The notes beneath the pieces were generated by a model, which worked only from the letters and a program-made list of their open reading frames with translations, did not search any database and had not been told where the DNA came from. Positions 1 through 6,984 of a DNA stretch of 32,967 nucleotides are shown here, piece after piece. The translations under genes and the position numbers were made by a program. The stretch's first letter is position 1. The number at the start of each line of letters is the position of its first letter. Source of the stretch: Candidatus Atribacter alterifermentans (GTDB lineage: Bacteria > Atribacterota > Atribacteria > Atribacterales > Atribacteraceae); NCBI GenBank assembly GCA_012517635.1, contig JAAYUP010000069.1, positions 1-32,967 on the forward strand. The letters run 5' to 3'.

Positions 1-216
1 CGGGAACAAATATTAAAAGAAAGAGACAAGGGAGCCTCAGTTCTTTTAATTTCTGAAGACATAGAAGAATTGGTAGCACTAAGTGACCGATTAGCTGTTA
101 TATGTAAGGGAGAAATCATGGGGGTCATAGACAAACCAGAGGAGGTGACCCCTGAGGTTTTGGGTTTGATGATGGCAGGAACATCACTGAAAAATATACA
201 GAAGGTTTCTGCATGA
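1..216 (+). CDS. ABC transporter ATP-binding protein, C-terminal end (partial)
   Basis: This is the last 71 codons of an ABC ATPase, open at the left edge. The visible part has the region just after Walker B and the H-loop: LLISEDIEELVALSDRLAV is the usual pattern of sugar/nucleoside importer ATPases (the RbsA/YufO type), followed by the KGEIMG strand. The Walker motifs lie outside the window. The stop overlaps the next gene's start (ATGA, 213-216), so it is translationally coupled to the permease. With the two permeases and the BMP binding protein downstream it should energise a BMP-type importer. The family call rests on context as well as on this short tail. Confidence 0.85.
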   Translation, partial: REQILKERDKGASVLLISEDIEELVALSDRLAVICKGEIMGVIDKPEEVTPEVLGLMMAGTSLKNIQKVSA

Positions 217-1286
217 GTATTTCTTTTCGAATTGAGAAACGAAATTTATCTTCCTGGTTATTAAGTGTTTTCTTTCCTTTGGTATCAGTTGTGTTCGCTT
301 TGTTTGGCGGGTCAGTATTTTTAATCCTTCTTAAAGTATCTCCATTTCAGGCTTATCGTGAAATATTTCTGACCGCATTCGGTGGTTGGTATGGAATAAG
401 TGAAACCATTGTAAAAGCCATTCCCTTGACTTTATCAGGCATTGCAGTCACTCTGGCTTTTAAAGCGACTGTTTGGAACATCGGTGCAGCCGGCCAAATT
501 TTTTTGGGGGCTTTGGCAACGACTGCAGCAGTACGATACTTCTATGTAGATAATCGTTGGATAATGTTTGTTATTATGTTTCTATTTGCTGGCACTGCTG
601 GTGGAGGTTGGGCTGCCATAGCCGGATATTTAAAAGCCCGTTGGAATGTAAACGAAACGATAACGACCTTAATGTTAAATTATATCGCCATCCACCTAGC
701 TGATTATTTTATTTATGGGCCGTGGAAAGATCCGGGTAGTTTAGGTTTTCCCATGACTGCACCCTTCCCTGAGACAGCTCGGCTTCCAGTGTTTGTCGGA
801 ACCAGAATTCATTATGGATTATTTATTGCTGTCTTTTTTGCAATTTTGTTTTGGTTTATTATCCGATATACACGTTGGGGTTATGAAATACGAGTTATTG
901 GTGAAAATCCAAAAGCAGCCCAATATGCCGGTATTTATTACTTGAGATATATTGTCCTAATTATGTTTATATCCGGAGCCATAGCTGGTATTGCCGGTAT
1001 GGGGGAGGTTGCAGGTTTACACGGACGCTTACAGCACGGATTTACTGCAGAATTTGGATTTACTGCAATTATTGTTGCTTGGTTGGCTCGTTTAAATCCT
1101 ATCTCGGTTATGCTCGTTTCTTTTTTGATTGGCGCCCTTCAGGTTGGGGGCGAAAGTCTTCAAATTGTCATGCGATTACCCATTGCCAGTACTTTGGTAT
1201 TACAGGGATTAATATTGTTTTTTGTTTTAGGAGGAGAATATTTTCGAAATTATCGAATCCGACTTATTAGGGGAGATGAACGATAA
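213..1286 (+). CDS. BMP-type ABC transporter permease 1 (YufP-like)
   Basis: An integral membrane protein of 357 residues with about ten hydrophobic segments, of the branched-chain/ribose permease superfamily (BPD_transp_2), closest in style to nucleoside permeases such as YufP. Visible family features are the segment IPLTLSGIAVTLAFKA near residue 70, WNIGAAGQIFLGA after it, the loop NVNETITTLMLNYIA near 147, and the cytoplasmic coupling motif GENPKAAQYAGI near 230. It forms the membrane channel with the product of the next gene. The ATG overlaps the ATPase stop by 4 bases and the stop abuts the next ATG, so it sits inside a tight operon. Substrate is inferred: nucleosides are usual for the family but cannot be read from the sequence. 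Confidence 0.9.
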   Translation: MSISFRIEKRNLSSWLLSVFFPLVSVVFALFGGSVFLILLKVSPFQAYREIFLTAFGGWYGISETIVKAIPLTLSGIAVTLAFKATVWNIGAAGQIFLGALATTAAVRYFYVDNRWIMFVIMFLFAGTAGGGWAAIAGYLKARWNVNETITTLMLNYIAIHLADYFIYGPWKDPGSLGFPMTAPFPETARLPVFVGTRIHYGLFIAVFFAILFWFIIRYTRWGYEIRVIGENPKAAQYAGIYYLRYIVLIMFISGAIAGIAGMGEVAGLHGRLQHGFTAEFGFTAIIVAWLARLNPISVMLVSFLIGALQVGGESLQIVMRLPIASTLVLQGLILFFVLGGEYFRNYRIRLIRGDER

Positions 1287-2216
1287 ATGGAGATGATTAT
1301 TTCCATTCTGGCTGCAGCAGTTCGAAGCGGCACTCCTATTTTATTTGGTACTTTGGGGGAAATTATCATCGAAAAATCTGGGATTTTAAACCTTGGATTA
1401 GAAGGAATAATGCTCATAGGGGCTCTTAGTGGTTTTTCAATAAGTTTTACGAGTGGCAATCCTTGGCTGGGAATAATAGGAGCGTTTTTATTAGGGGCGT
1501 GCATAACCCTCATTCATGGTTTTATTTCAATTACTCTTAAGGGTAATCAAGTGGTAAGCGGTTTGGCATTAACAATATTTGGAACCGGAGTCAGTTCCCT
1601 TTTAGGAAAAGCATTTATTGGAAAGACAATACCAGGTTTATTGAAAACTCCTTTTCCAGTTTTAAACAGGATTCCTATTATTGGTCCGGTTTTTTTTAAT
1701 CATGACCCGCTTGTTTATTTTTCTTTTTTCTTAGCCATTTTTCTGGCATGGTTTTTCATTTCGACTCGGATTGGCTTAAACTTACGTGCAGTGGGTGATA
1801 GTCCGAGGGCAGCTGATGCAATGGGATTAAACGTCAACGGAATTCGTTACTTAGCGGTGTTTATTGGAGGCGGTATCATTGCTTTAGGTGGAGCTTATCT
1901 CTCGGTAGCTTACAATAAAATGTGGATCGAATCAATGACAGCAGGAAGAGGTTGGATTGCTGTGGCGCTGGTTATATTCGCAATATGGAATCCAACTCGG
2001 GCTGCTTTAGGAGCGTATCTTTTTGGAGGTGTAGAAGCTTTTCAATTAAGACTCCAAGCTTCAGGTACGACTATTCCAACCTCCTTACTTCTCATGCTTC
2101 CCTATCTTCTTACCGTAAGTGTTCTTATTTTTATTTCAATTGGAAAAGGGAAGGGTATCCTATTTGGAGCTCCGGCTTCTTTGGGGCAACCTTATTTTCG
2201 GGAAGAAAGTGAATAA
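1287..2216 (+). CDS. BMP-type ABC transporter permease 2 (YufQ-like)
   Basis: The second permease, 309 residues, multi-spanning. It shows the usual N-terminal features of this subfamily: an amphipathic start, then AAAVRSGTPILFGTLGEII and SGILNLGLEGIMLIGA, and the coupling motif GDSPRAADAMGL near residue 171. It pairs with the upstream permease to form the heterodimeric pore. Its ATG directly follows the upstream TAA, and a GGGGAG sequence at the end of the upstream gene serves as ribosome binding site. ATPase, permease and permease are contiguous with no gap, so they are surely co-transcribed. Confidence 0.9.
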   Translation: MEMIISILAAAVRSGTPILFGTLGEIIIEKSGILNLGLEGIMLIGALSGFSISFTSGNPWLGIIGAFLLGACITLIHGFISITLKGNQVVSGLALTIFGTGVSSLLGKAFIGKTIPGLLKTPFPVLNRIPIIGPVFFNHDPLVYFSFFLAIFLAWFFISTRIGLNLRAVGDSPRAADAMGLNVNGIRYLAVFIGGGIIALGGAYLSVAYNKMWIESMTAGRGWIAVALVIFAIWNPTRAALGAYLFGGVEAFQLRLQASGTTIPTSLLLMLPYLLTVSVLIFISIGKGKGILFGAPASLGQPYFREESE

Positions 2217-2287
2217 ATAAATAAATATCAATTATAATTTTTTATGTTATTCTTTTAATAAATTGAGAAAGGGAGTGTCACAAGAAA

Positions 2288-3376
2288 ATGAACAAATGGA
2301 CTTGGTTATTGGTTTTCGTGGTTTTTATCACCATGGGATCTATTGCTTTGGCTTTTGATCCGATTCCTGCGGAAGACCTTAAGATCGGTTTTGTTTTTGT
2401 TGGTCCGATAGGAGACGGTGGATGGAGCTATATGCATGATCAAGGACGACAAGCCATTGAAAAAGCCTTTCCTGGGGTTACAACAATGTATGCTGAATCG
2501 GTTCCTGAGGGACCAGATTGTGCCCGAGTTATGGAACAATTTGTACGAAACGGAGCGAAGTTGGTTTTTGCAACTTCATTTGGGTATATGGACCAAGTCA
2601 TAGAGATAGCTAAAAAATACCCGGATGTTATTTTTATGCATTGTTCGGGATATAAAATGGCCGATAATGTTGGTCTTTATTTTGGTAGAATGTATCAAGC
2701 GAGATACCTATCGGGTTTGGTTGCTGGAAGTATGACAAAAAACAATATAATTGGTTTCCCAGCAGCTCATCCGATTCCTGAAGTAATCCGAATGATTAAT
2801 GCTTTTACCTTAGGAGCTCGTAAAGCTAATCCCGAAGCAAAAGTAAAAGTTGTTTGGCTTTATTCTTGGTTTGATCCGGGCAAAGAAAAAGAAGCGACGA
2901 AAGCACTTATAGATGCGGGAGCTGACGTTATTGGTATGCATGCAGATTCTGGATCAACTCCCCAGACTGCTGAAGAGTCGGGTGTCTATGTTATTGGTTA
3001 TAACAATGATATGTCCAGTTTTGCACCGACGAAATGTCTTACTTCCTCGGTTTGGGACTGGTCAACCATCTATATTGATATTGTAAAAAAGGTTATAGAA
3101 GGAACCTGGAAACCCGAAGATAGTTGGTGGGGGATGGAAACCGGTATAGTTAAACTCACACCATTTAGCCAAGATGTACCAGGGGAAGTGAAATCCTTGG
3201 TTCGAGAAGAACAGGAGAAAATAATCAATGGAACGTGGGATGTTTTTTGGGGTCCAATAAAAGATCAAAATGGAAATGAAAAAATAGCTGAAGGGCAGAA
3301 AATGTCCGATCAAGACATTTTATCATTCTCGTGGTTTGTCGAAGGAGTAGAAGGAGAAATTCCGGTAAGCCAATAA
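2288..3376 (+). CDS. BMP-family substrate-binding protein of the ABC importer
   Basis: A 362-residue periplasmic binding protein of the BMP/PnrA family (PF02608). Residues 1-22 form a signal peptide with an Ala-Leu-Ala cleavage site and no lipobox Cys, so the mature protein is soluble in the periplasm; monoderm homologues are usually lipoproteins. Family features are GFVFVGPIGDGGWSYMHDQG (about 34-53), the region with VPEGPDCARVMEQ, and FATSFGYMDQV, where ligand-binding aromatic and acidic residues lie. It should capture the ligand and deliver it to the two permeases. It lies 71 bp after permease 2; a TATAAT at 2233-2238 hints at an extra promoter, but no good -35 is visible. The ligand is not determinable; nucleosides are the best-known ligands of the family. 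Confidence 0.9.
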   Translation: MNKWTWLLVFVVFITMGSIALAFDPIPAEDLKIGFVFVGPIGDGGWSYMHDQGRQAIEKAFPGVTTMYAESVPEGPDCARVMEQFVRNGAKLVFATSFGYMDQVIEIAKKYPDVIFMHCSGYKMADNVGLYFGRMYQARYLSGLVAGSMTKNNIIGFPAAHPIPEVIRMINAFTLGARKANPEAKVKVVWLYSWFDPGKEKEATKALIDAGADVIGMHADSGSTPQTAEESGVYVIGYNNDMSSFAPTKCLTSSVWDWSTIYIDIVKKVIEGTWKPEDSWWGMETGIVKLTPFSQDVPGEVKSLVREEQEKIINGTWDVFWGPIKDQNGNEKIAEGQKMSDQDILSFSWFVEGVEGEIPVSQ

Positions 3377-3411
3377 ATTAAAGTTCTGAAAATTAAAAGA
3401 CAAAAAAGTGT

Positions 3412-3459
3412 CCTGTCGAGCCAGCATTTTTGATCTAAAAATTTTGTTGGCTCGACAGG
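3412..3459. terminator. Strong 12-bp hairpin after the importer operon
   Basis: CCTGTCGAGCCA (3412-3423) and TGGCTCGACAGG (3448-3459) are perfect inverted arms around an AT-rich loop. There is no T-run on the plus side after the stem, but a run of A (3402-3407) just before it would be a T-run on the minus strand. It may end or protect the importer mRNA; a minus-strand terminator or a mobile palindrome is also possible. Structure is certain, role is not. Confidence 0.5.
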
Positions 3460-3624
3460 TCTAAACTATTGAAAATCTGGTGTTGAAAGGTTATACTTCA
3501 CAGTTGTCAGAATGAGTGCTTCTTGTGCGTTGATTCAAATTTTACCCCCTAAGAACGATTGTTCTTTTTGCTCCAAATTTGTAAGTTTGATTTCCAGAAT
3601 TGAAAAAACGGGAGTTGATTATTT

Positions 3625-4773
3625 TTGGAGAGAAATAACCTTTCAACCAATGTATTTGGTTTAAATTATGACCAAATTGATTATTTAATTGAACAACACG
3701 ATACTCCGCTTTTTATCATTATTCGAAACAAATTAATTGATAATTATCAAGCTTTTCAGTCTTTTTTCCCAGGGGTCGAAATTTATTATGCTTTGAAAGC
3801 AAATCCTCATCCTTCTATTATCCAGGTTTTAAGTGAGATTGGCTCTTCGTTTGATGTGGCTTCTCTTCAAGAAATTCAACTGGTATTAAGCTTTGGTATT
3901 TCTCCTCAGCGTTTAATATTTGCAAATACAATTAAAAGAAAAAAGGGTATTCAGTTTGCAAAAGAAAATGGCGTGAGTCGGATGACTTACGACAATTTCG
4001 ACGAAATTGGCAAAATAGCTCGAGTTTTTCCCGAGGCATCGGTTATATTGAGAATCAAAACTCCATCGGTTGGGAGTCGAATAAATTTATCATATAAATT
4101 TGGTGCTGAGCCACAAGAAGCCCTGGATTTGCTGCTTCAAGCAAAGGATGCTGGCTTGAATCCTATTGGTATCAGCTTTCATGTAGGTTCTCCTTGTAAC
4201 AATGTGGAAAATTATATTGCTTCTCTCAAATTAGTGATTAAAATCTTCGAACAGGCAGCAACCAAGGGGATTCATCTCACAACCATTGATATCGGAGGTG
4301 GTTTCCCACTTCAGGTTTACCAAACTCAAAATGATGAAGTTAGTGTTGAATCTATAGGTAAAATACTGACCCCTTTATTGTTGAAGTATTTTGGTAAAGA
4401 ATGCACTTTTGTTGCCGAACCAGGAAGGAGTTTAGTAGGAAGCGCCGGATTGTTAATTTCAAAAGTGATTGGACGAGCGAAACGCTCTGGGAAAAACTGG
4501 TATTATTTAGACGATGGTTATTATGGGACATTTTCGGCCATACCTTTTGATAAATCGGTTTTTGAATTTTATACACTGAAAGATGACGATGAAAAATATC
4601 CCTGCGTCTTAGCAGGACCAACATGTGATTCAATTGATGTTATTGCCGATGGAGTCATGATGCCGGAAATGGAGCTGGATGATTTGGTATTCGTTCCCAA
4701 CATAGGCGCCTACTCATGGGCTTCTGCTACAACATTCAATGGTTTTGATAAACCCAAAGTCATTCTAGTTTGA
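3625..4773 (+). CDS. Fold-type III PLP-dependent decarboxylase (ornithine/lysine decarboxylase-like)
   Basis: A 382-residue enzyme of the alanine-racemase-fold decarboxylases. Lys58 in YYALKANP should carry PLP; FDVAS at 76-80, HVGS at 186-189, the glycine loop GGGF at 224-227 and EPGR at 265-268 bind the cofactor. The GPTCDSID block (331-338, Cys334 and Asp335) matches the CxxD-type substrate motif of eukaryotic-type ornithine/lysine decarboxylases more than diaminopimelate decarboxylase, and GAYSWA (Tyr363) closes the site. The likely reaction is a basic amino acid to diamine plus CO2, giving putrescine or cadaverine. The start is TTG with GGGAG upstream. No partner polyamine gene is adjacent. 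Substrate (Orn, Lys or carboxynorspermidine-like) is uncertain. Confidence 0.85.
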   Translation: MERNNLSTNVFGLNYDQIDYLIEQHDTPLFIIIRNKLIDNYQAFQSFFPGVEIYYALKANPHPSIIQVLSEIGSSFDVASLQEIQLVLSFGISPQRLIFANTIKRKKGIQFAKENGVSRMTYDNFDEIGKIARVFPEASVILRIKTPSVGSRINLSYKFGAEPQEALDLLLQAKDAGLNPIGISFHVGSPCNNVENYIASLKLVIKIFEQAATKGIHLTTIDIGGGFPLQVYQTQNDEVSVESIGKILTPLLLKYFGKECTFVAEPGRSLVGSAGLLISKVIGRAKRSGKNWYYLDDGYYGTFSAIPFDKSVFEFYTLKDDDEKYPCVLAGPTCDSIDVIADGVMMPEMELDDLVFVPNIGAYSWASATTFNGFDKPKVILV

Positions 4774-4794
4774 AAATTCCGGAAAGGGTGAAAG

Positions 4795-4947
4795 ATGATC
4801 AACTCAAAAAAGATGAGATTACCATTTCGTCAAATGAGAAAACAATTGGATTCCTTGAAATGGCGGTTTTATGAAAGTATTTTATCTTCGTTTGATGCTC
4901 CACCCTTGTATGAACCGCTATCCAAAATGAATGAGTTCACTTTTTAG
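4795..4947 (+). CDS. Small basic protein, 50 aa, unknown
   Basis: A short ORF of 50 codons starting ATG at 4795, 21 bp after the decarboxylase stop and preceded by a good ribosome binding site (GGAAAGGGTG). The N-terminal half is basic and amphipathic (KKMRLPFRQMRKQ), the C-terminal half acidic and neutral; there is no membrane segment or Cys. No family recognised. It is co-directional with the decarboxylase and would be translated from the same mRNA. It is supported by ribosome binding site and position only; it could be a decayed remnant. Confidence 0.4.
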   Translation: MINSKKMRLPFRQMRKQLDSLKWRFYESILSSFDAPPLYEPLSKMNEFTF

Positions 4948-4984
4948 GAAAAATATGTGTCAAAAGAATAGAGTGAGAATATGA

Positions 4985-5938
4985 TTAGGCAAAACGGATA
5001 TTGAATTCCGGGCAAACCGGCAAACAATATCCACATGCTATACATTTTTCATAGTTGATGGAAGGGCGGTCAGATCCCATAGTAATTGCCCCGGAGGGAC
5101 AGGTTTCTATGCATAATTGGCATTTCCGACAGAAATTGTTGAGTAGAATTGGCTTTTTTTGCTTTCGATCCAAGCATTGATTTAATAATTCTTTCGGAAC
5201 AGATTGTTGATTAAAATTGAGGAGGTGAAAATCTAACTCCACTTCTCTCACTACACCAATAGCAATTGAACTTATTTCTCTCATATTACGTACAAATTCG
5301 ATGGCATCAAAAATGCGATCAATACAATGACCACCAGCAAGCACTTTCATGGCATAAATTCCTTTTCCCCTCAAGTAAGCTTTTTGAATGGCTTTTATCA
5401 TGGTTGAAGTATTTCCCCGAATAATACCCATTCCATCGATATTAATGATCGGGAAAATAATATCAATGTCTGGTATTTCAGCGGCTTTTTCAACAACGTC
5501 AACAGCATGAGTTGATATTCCAATAGCTTGGATAAACCCCTTTTTTTTGTAATCTTTTAAACATTCAAATGCACCTTTTCTTTCTTCGAAAACAGTTGGT
5601 GTTGTACGAGCTGCATGTAAATGAAAAATATTGATTAAAGATCGGTCTAATTCCTGTTGTGCTTTTTTAATGCTTTTTTCCATTTCTTCATAAGTTGATG
5701 CAGTAGATTTGGTGGCTATAATAGCTTCTGAACAATCAATGAGCCCTTCTCGAAGGTATGGGTAAGTTTGATAACTTTCAGCAGTATCAAAAAAGTTTAC
5801 TCCATGATCCCAAGCCTTCCGAATTAAGTGAGCTCCATAATCTAAAGGAATATTGGCTTGAAGAGGTCCCATGGGAAGAGTTCCAAAACAAAACTCAGTA
5901 ACCCGTAAGTCAAGTTTTCCAATCCTAGTCTTTTTCAT
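4985..5938 (-). CDS. Aldo/keto reductase fused to a 2[4Fe-4S] ferredoxin domain
   Basis: 317 residues from the ATG at 5938, chosen over an in-frame ATG 28 codons upstream because AAAGGA precedes it and the family starts with MKKTRIGK-type sequence. Residues 1-250 are an AKR barrel with the tetrad Asp51, Tyr56 (AESY), Lys77 and His108 (LHAA). Residues ~260-317 carry two clusters of the C-x2-C-x2-C-x3-CP type: CRKCQLCIETCP and CIACGYCLPVCP. Such fusions are found in anaerobes and are thought to pass electrons between ferredoxin-like centres and a carbonyl substrate or NAD(P)H; the substrate is unknown. It is transcribed away from the Lrp-type gene. An extended -10 (TGTTACAAT on the minus strand) inside two inverted repeats lies about 65 bp upstream. 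Confidence 0.88.
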   Translation of the reverse strand: MKKTRIGKLDLRVTEFCFGTLPMGPLQANIPLDYGAHLIRKAWDHGVNFFDTAESYQTYPYLREGLIDCSEAIIATKSTASTYEEMEKSIKKAQQELDRSLINIFHLHAARTTPTVFEERKGAFECLKDYKKKGFIQAIGISTHAVDVVEKAAEIPDIDIIFPIINIDGMGIIRGNTSTMIKAIQKAYLRGKGIYAMKVLAGGHCIDRIFDAIEFVRNMREISSIAIGVVREVELDFHLLNFNQQSVPKELLNQCLDRKQKKPILLNNFCRKCQLCIETCPSGAITMGSDRPSINYEKCIACGYCLPVCPEFNIRFA

Positions 5939-5997
5939 ATCTTCATCGTCCTTTCCCGGGTTCTTAGTGTTTGTGTTTTTGAATAGCCAAAAAACAA

Positions 5998-6034
5998 GTG
6001 TTATTGTAACACTTTCAATCATTCAATTGAAAGT
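5998..6034 (-). promoter_or_regulatory. Promoter of the aldo/keto reductase gene overlapped by inverted repeats
   Basis: Read on the minus strand, TGTTACAAT is an extended -10 (hexamer 6003-6008), with a weak TTCAAT 17 bases upstream as -35. Two perfect dyads overlap it: GTGTTA-TTG-TAACAC (5998-6012), and ACTTTCAA (6011-6018) with TTGAAAGT (6027-6034), which contains the palindrome TTCAATTGAA. A repressor bound there would cover the -10 to -35 region. The protein that binds is not known. Confidence 0.5.
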
Positions 6035-6086
6035 ATATTTAACGACCTTATTCCCTATACCATAAATTCCACAGAAATGGGTTCCA

Positions 6087-6095
6087 TGTTATAAT
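6087..6095 (+). promoter_or_regulatory. Extended -10 promoter for the Lrp/AsnC-domain gene
   Basis: TGTTATAAT is a perfect extended -10 (TGn plus TATAAT at 6090-6095). The -35 region (TTCCAC, 17 bp upstream) is poor, as is common for extended -10 promoters. It would give a leader of about 180 nt before the ATG at 6283. That leader contains the palindrome AGAATAA-TGC-TTATTCT (6159-6175) and a second TATAAT at 6228-6233. Confidence 0.5.
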
Positions 6096-6158
6096 AGAAA
6101 AACTTAAAAAGTGAATGTTTTTATGAATAACCACGGGTAAATACGTTATTAAAGTGAA

Positions 6159-6175
6159 AGAATAATGCTTATTCT
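6159..6175. promoter_or_regulatory. 17-bp perfect inverted repeat, possible operator
   Basis: AGAATAA (6159-6165) and TTATTCT (6169-6175) are separated by TGC. It lies between the extended -10 at 6087 and the Lrp-domain gene, and 56 bp before a second TATAAT (6228-6233). It could be an operator or a short RNA hairpin. Confidence 0.35.
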
Positions 6176-6282
6176 GTGAATTGAAATTTTTGAGGTTCAT
6201 TTCAGGGATTTTTTTATTTAAATGTTTTATAATTTTTTTAGAAGGTGTTTTCAGTTATTTATCAGATACCAAGGAGAGAATT

Positions 6283-6513
6283 ATGGCAGCTCAAGCATAC
6301 CTCCTCCTCCAGGTTCAGGCGGGGAAAGCGCAACTTGTTAAGAAAGAGTTAGCCTTGTATCCATGGGTTATTCGGATAGACCGAGTAATGGGCCCTTTTG
6401 ACCTTATTCTTTTGGTTGAAGTCGAGAATAACCGAGAAATTGGCGAAAGACTTCTTAAAGAAATTCAAAAAATGCGTGAAGTCAAATCGACTTTAACCTG
6501 TCCAATCATTTAA
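6283..6513 (+). CDS. Stand-alone Lrp/AsnC ligand-binding (RAM) domain protein
   Basis: 76 residues from the ATG at 6283, chosen because AAGGAG lies 8 bases before it. A longer reading from a TTG at 6181 adds a hydrophobic stretch unlike the family, so it is rejected. The protein matches the C-terminal ferredoxin-like fold of Lrp/AsnC regulators (PF01037): beta strand AYLLLQVQAG, helix KAQLVKKEL, the strand and turn VIRIDRVMGPFDLILLVEV, a second helix, and the last strand VKSTLTCPII. There is no helix-turn-helix, so it cannot bind DNA alone. Such single-domain proteins form oligomers that bind small effectors such as amino acids, and may modulate a full-length Lrp. Function here is unknown. 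Confidence 0.8.
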   Translation: MAAQAYLLLQVQAGKAQLVKKELALYPWVIRIDRVMGPFDLILLVEVENNREIGERLLKEIQKMREVKSTLTCPII

Positions 6514-6635
6514 TATTTAAAAAATGCCATCATGTTAAAGTTTAGTGACCAAAATTTTGAGACCTCATAGAATAGAGTATTTATATGGATATTATAATAT
6601 TTATAAGTTTTCTTATTAAACCCACCAAGTGTTGA

Positions 6636-6664
6636 GGGGAAAATTTCCCCCTTTCGAAAAGGGG
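6636..6664. repeat. Two mutually exclusive hairpins
   Basis: GGGGAAA (6636-6642) pairs with TTTCCCC (6644-6650), and CCCCTTT (6648-6654) pairs with AAAGGGG (6658-6664). The arms share bases, so only one hairpin can form at a time. The form resembles a common intergenic repeat of environmental anaerobes. Confidence 0.55.
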
Positions 6665-6695
6665 AGTATGGAGGATTTGAATTTTTTACTGCTCC

Positions 6696-6804
6696 GTCAT
6701 TGTGAGGAACGCAGCGACGTGGCAATCTCATCCTTTAAAGTTTTTTATGAAAAAAAAACCGAAAAGATGAGATCCTCACGCGGAAAAGCACCGCTCAGGA
6801 TGAC
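6696..6804. repeat. Palindromic intergenic repeat element, copy 1
   Basis: The element begins GTCATTGTGAGGAACGCAGC and ends CTCAGGATGAC. Inside, ATCTCATC (6725-6732) and GATGAGAT (6766-6773) are perfect inverted arms; the outer GTCAT/ATGAC pair too. It matches the general style of 'GTCATTGCGAGGAGCGAAGCGAC' elements dispersed in many environmental genomes. A diverged second copy is at 15438-15558. Confidence 0.7.
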
Positions 6805-6984
6805 CGATGAAAGACACATCCTCCCTCACCCCCCCTCAATTGGGGAATTCGTTTGATGGTATTTTCGAATCTAAAAAAAAGATCCGATTTGTTATTTATT
6901 CTTTAAATAAAATGAGCGAAGATGAAGATAAAAAACTTATTCCTTGCTTTGATATTTTAAAATTGATAGGGAAAGGAAGTAGGA

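Larger units (their letters stand above)
6514..6984. other. 471-bp gap filled with palindromic repeats
   Basis: There is no credible gene. It holds three repeat-like elements: paired GGGGAAA/TTTCCCC and CCCCTTT/AAAGGGG hairpins (6636-6664), a CATTGTGAGG-type element (6696-6804), and a CCCC...GGGG dyad near 6832-6845. The short ORFs crossing it follow the repeats and look spurious. The dehydrogenase ribosome binding site (GGAAGTAGGA) ends it. Confidence 0.7.

Noticed and set aside
1250..1513. Minus-strand ORF of 87 codons within the permease genes.
   Set aside because: It is a shadow of two well-supported permease frames and lacks a ribosome binding site.
3551..3570. AAGAAC/GTTCTT hairpin followed by a T-run before the decarboxylase.
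   Set aside because: Only a 6-bp stem of low stability; could be chance in AT-rich DNA.
6181..6282. TTG-started N-terminal extension of the Lrp-domain gene with hydrophobic residues.
   Set aside because: AAGGAG lies before ATG 6283 and the family begins there; the extension is probably untranslated leader.
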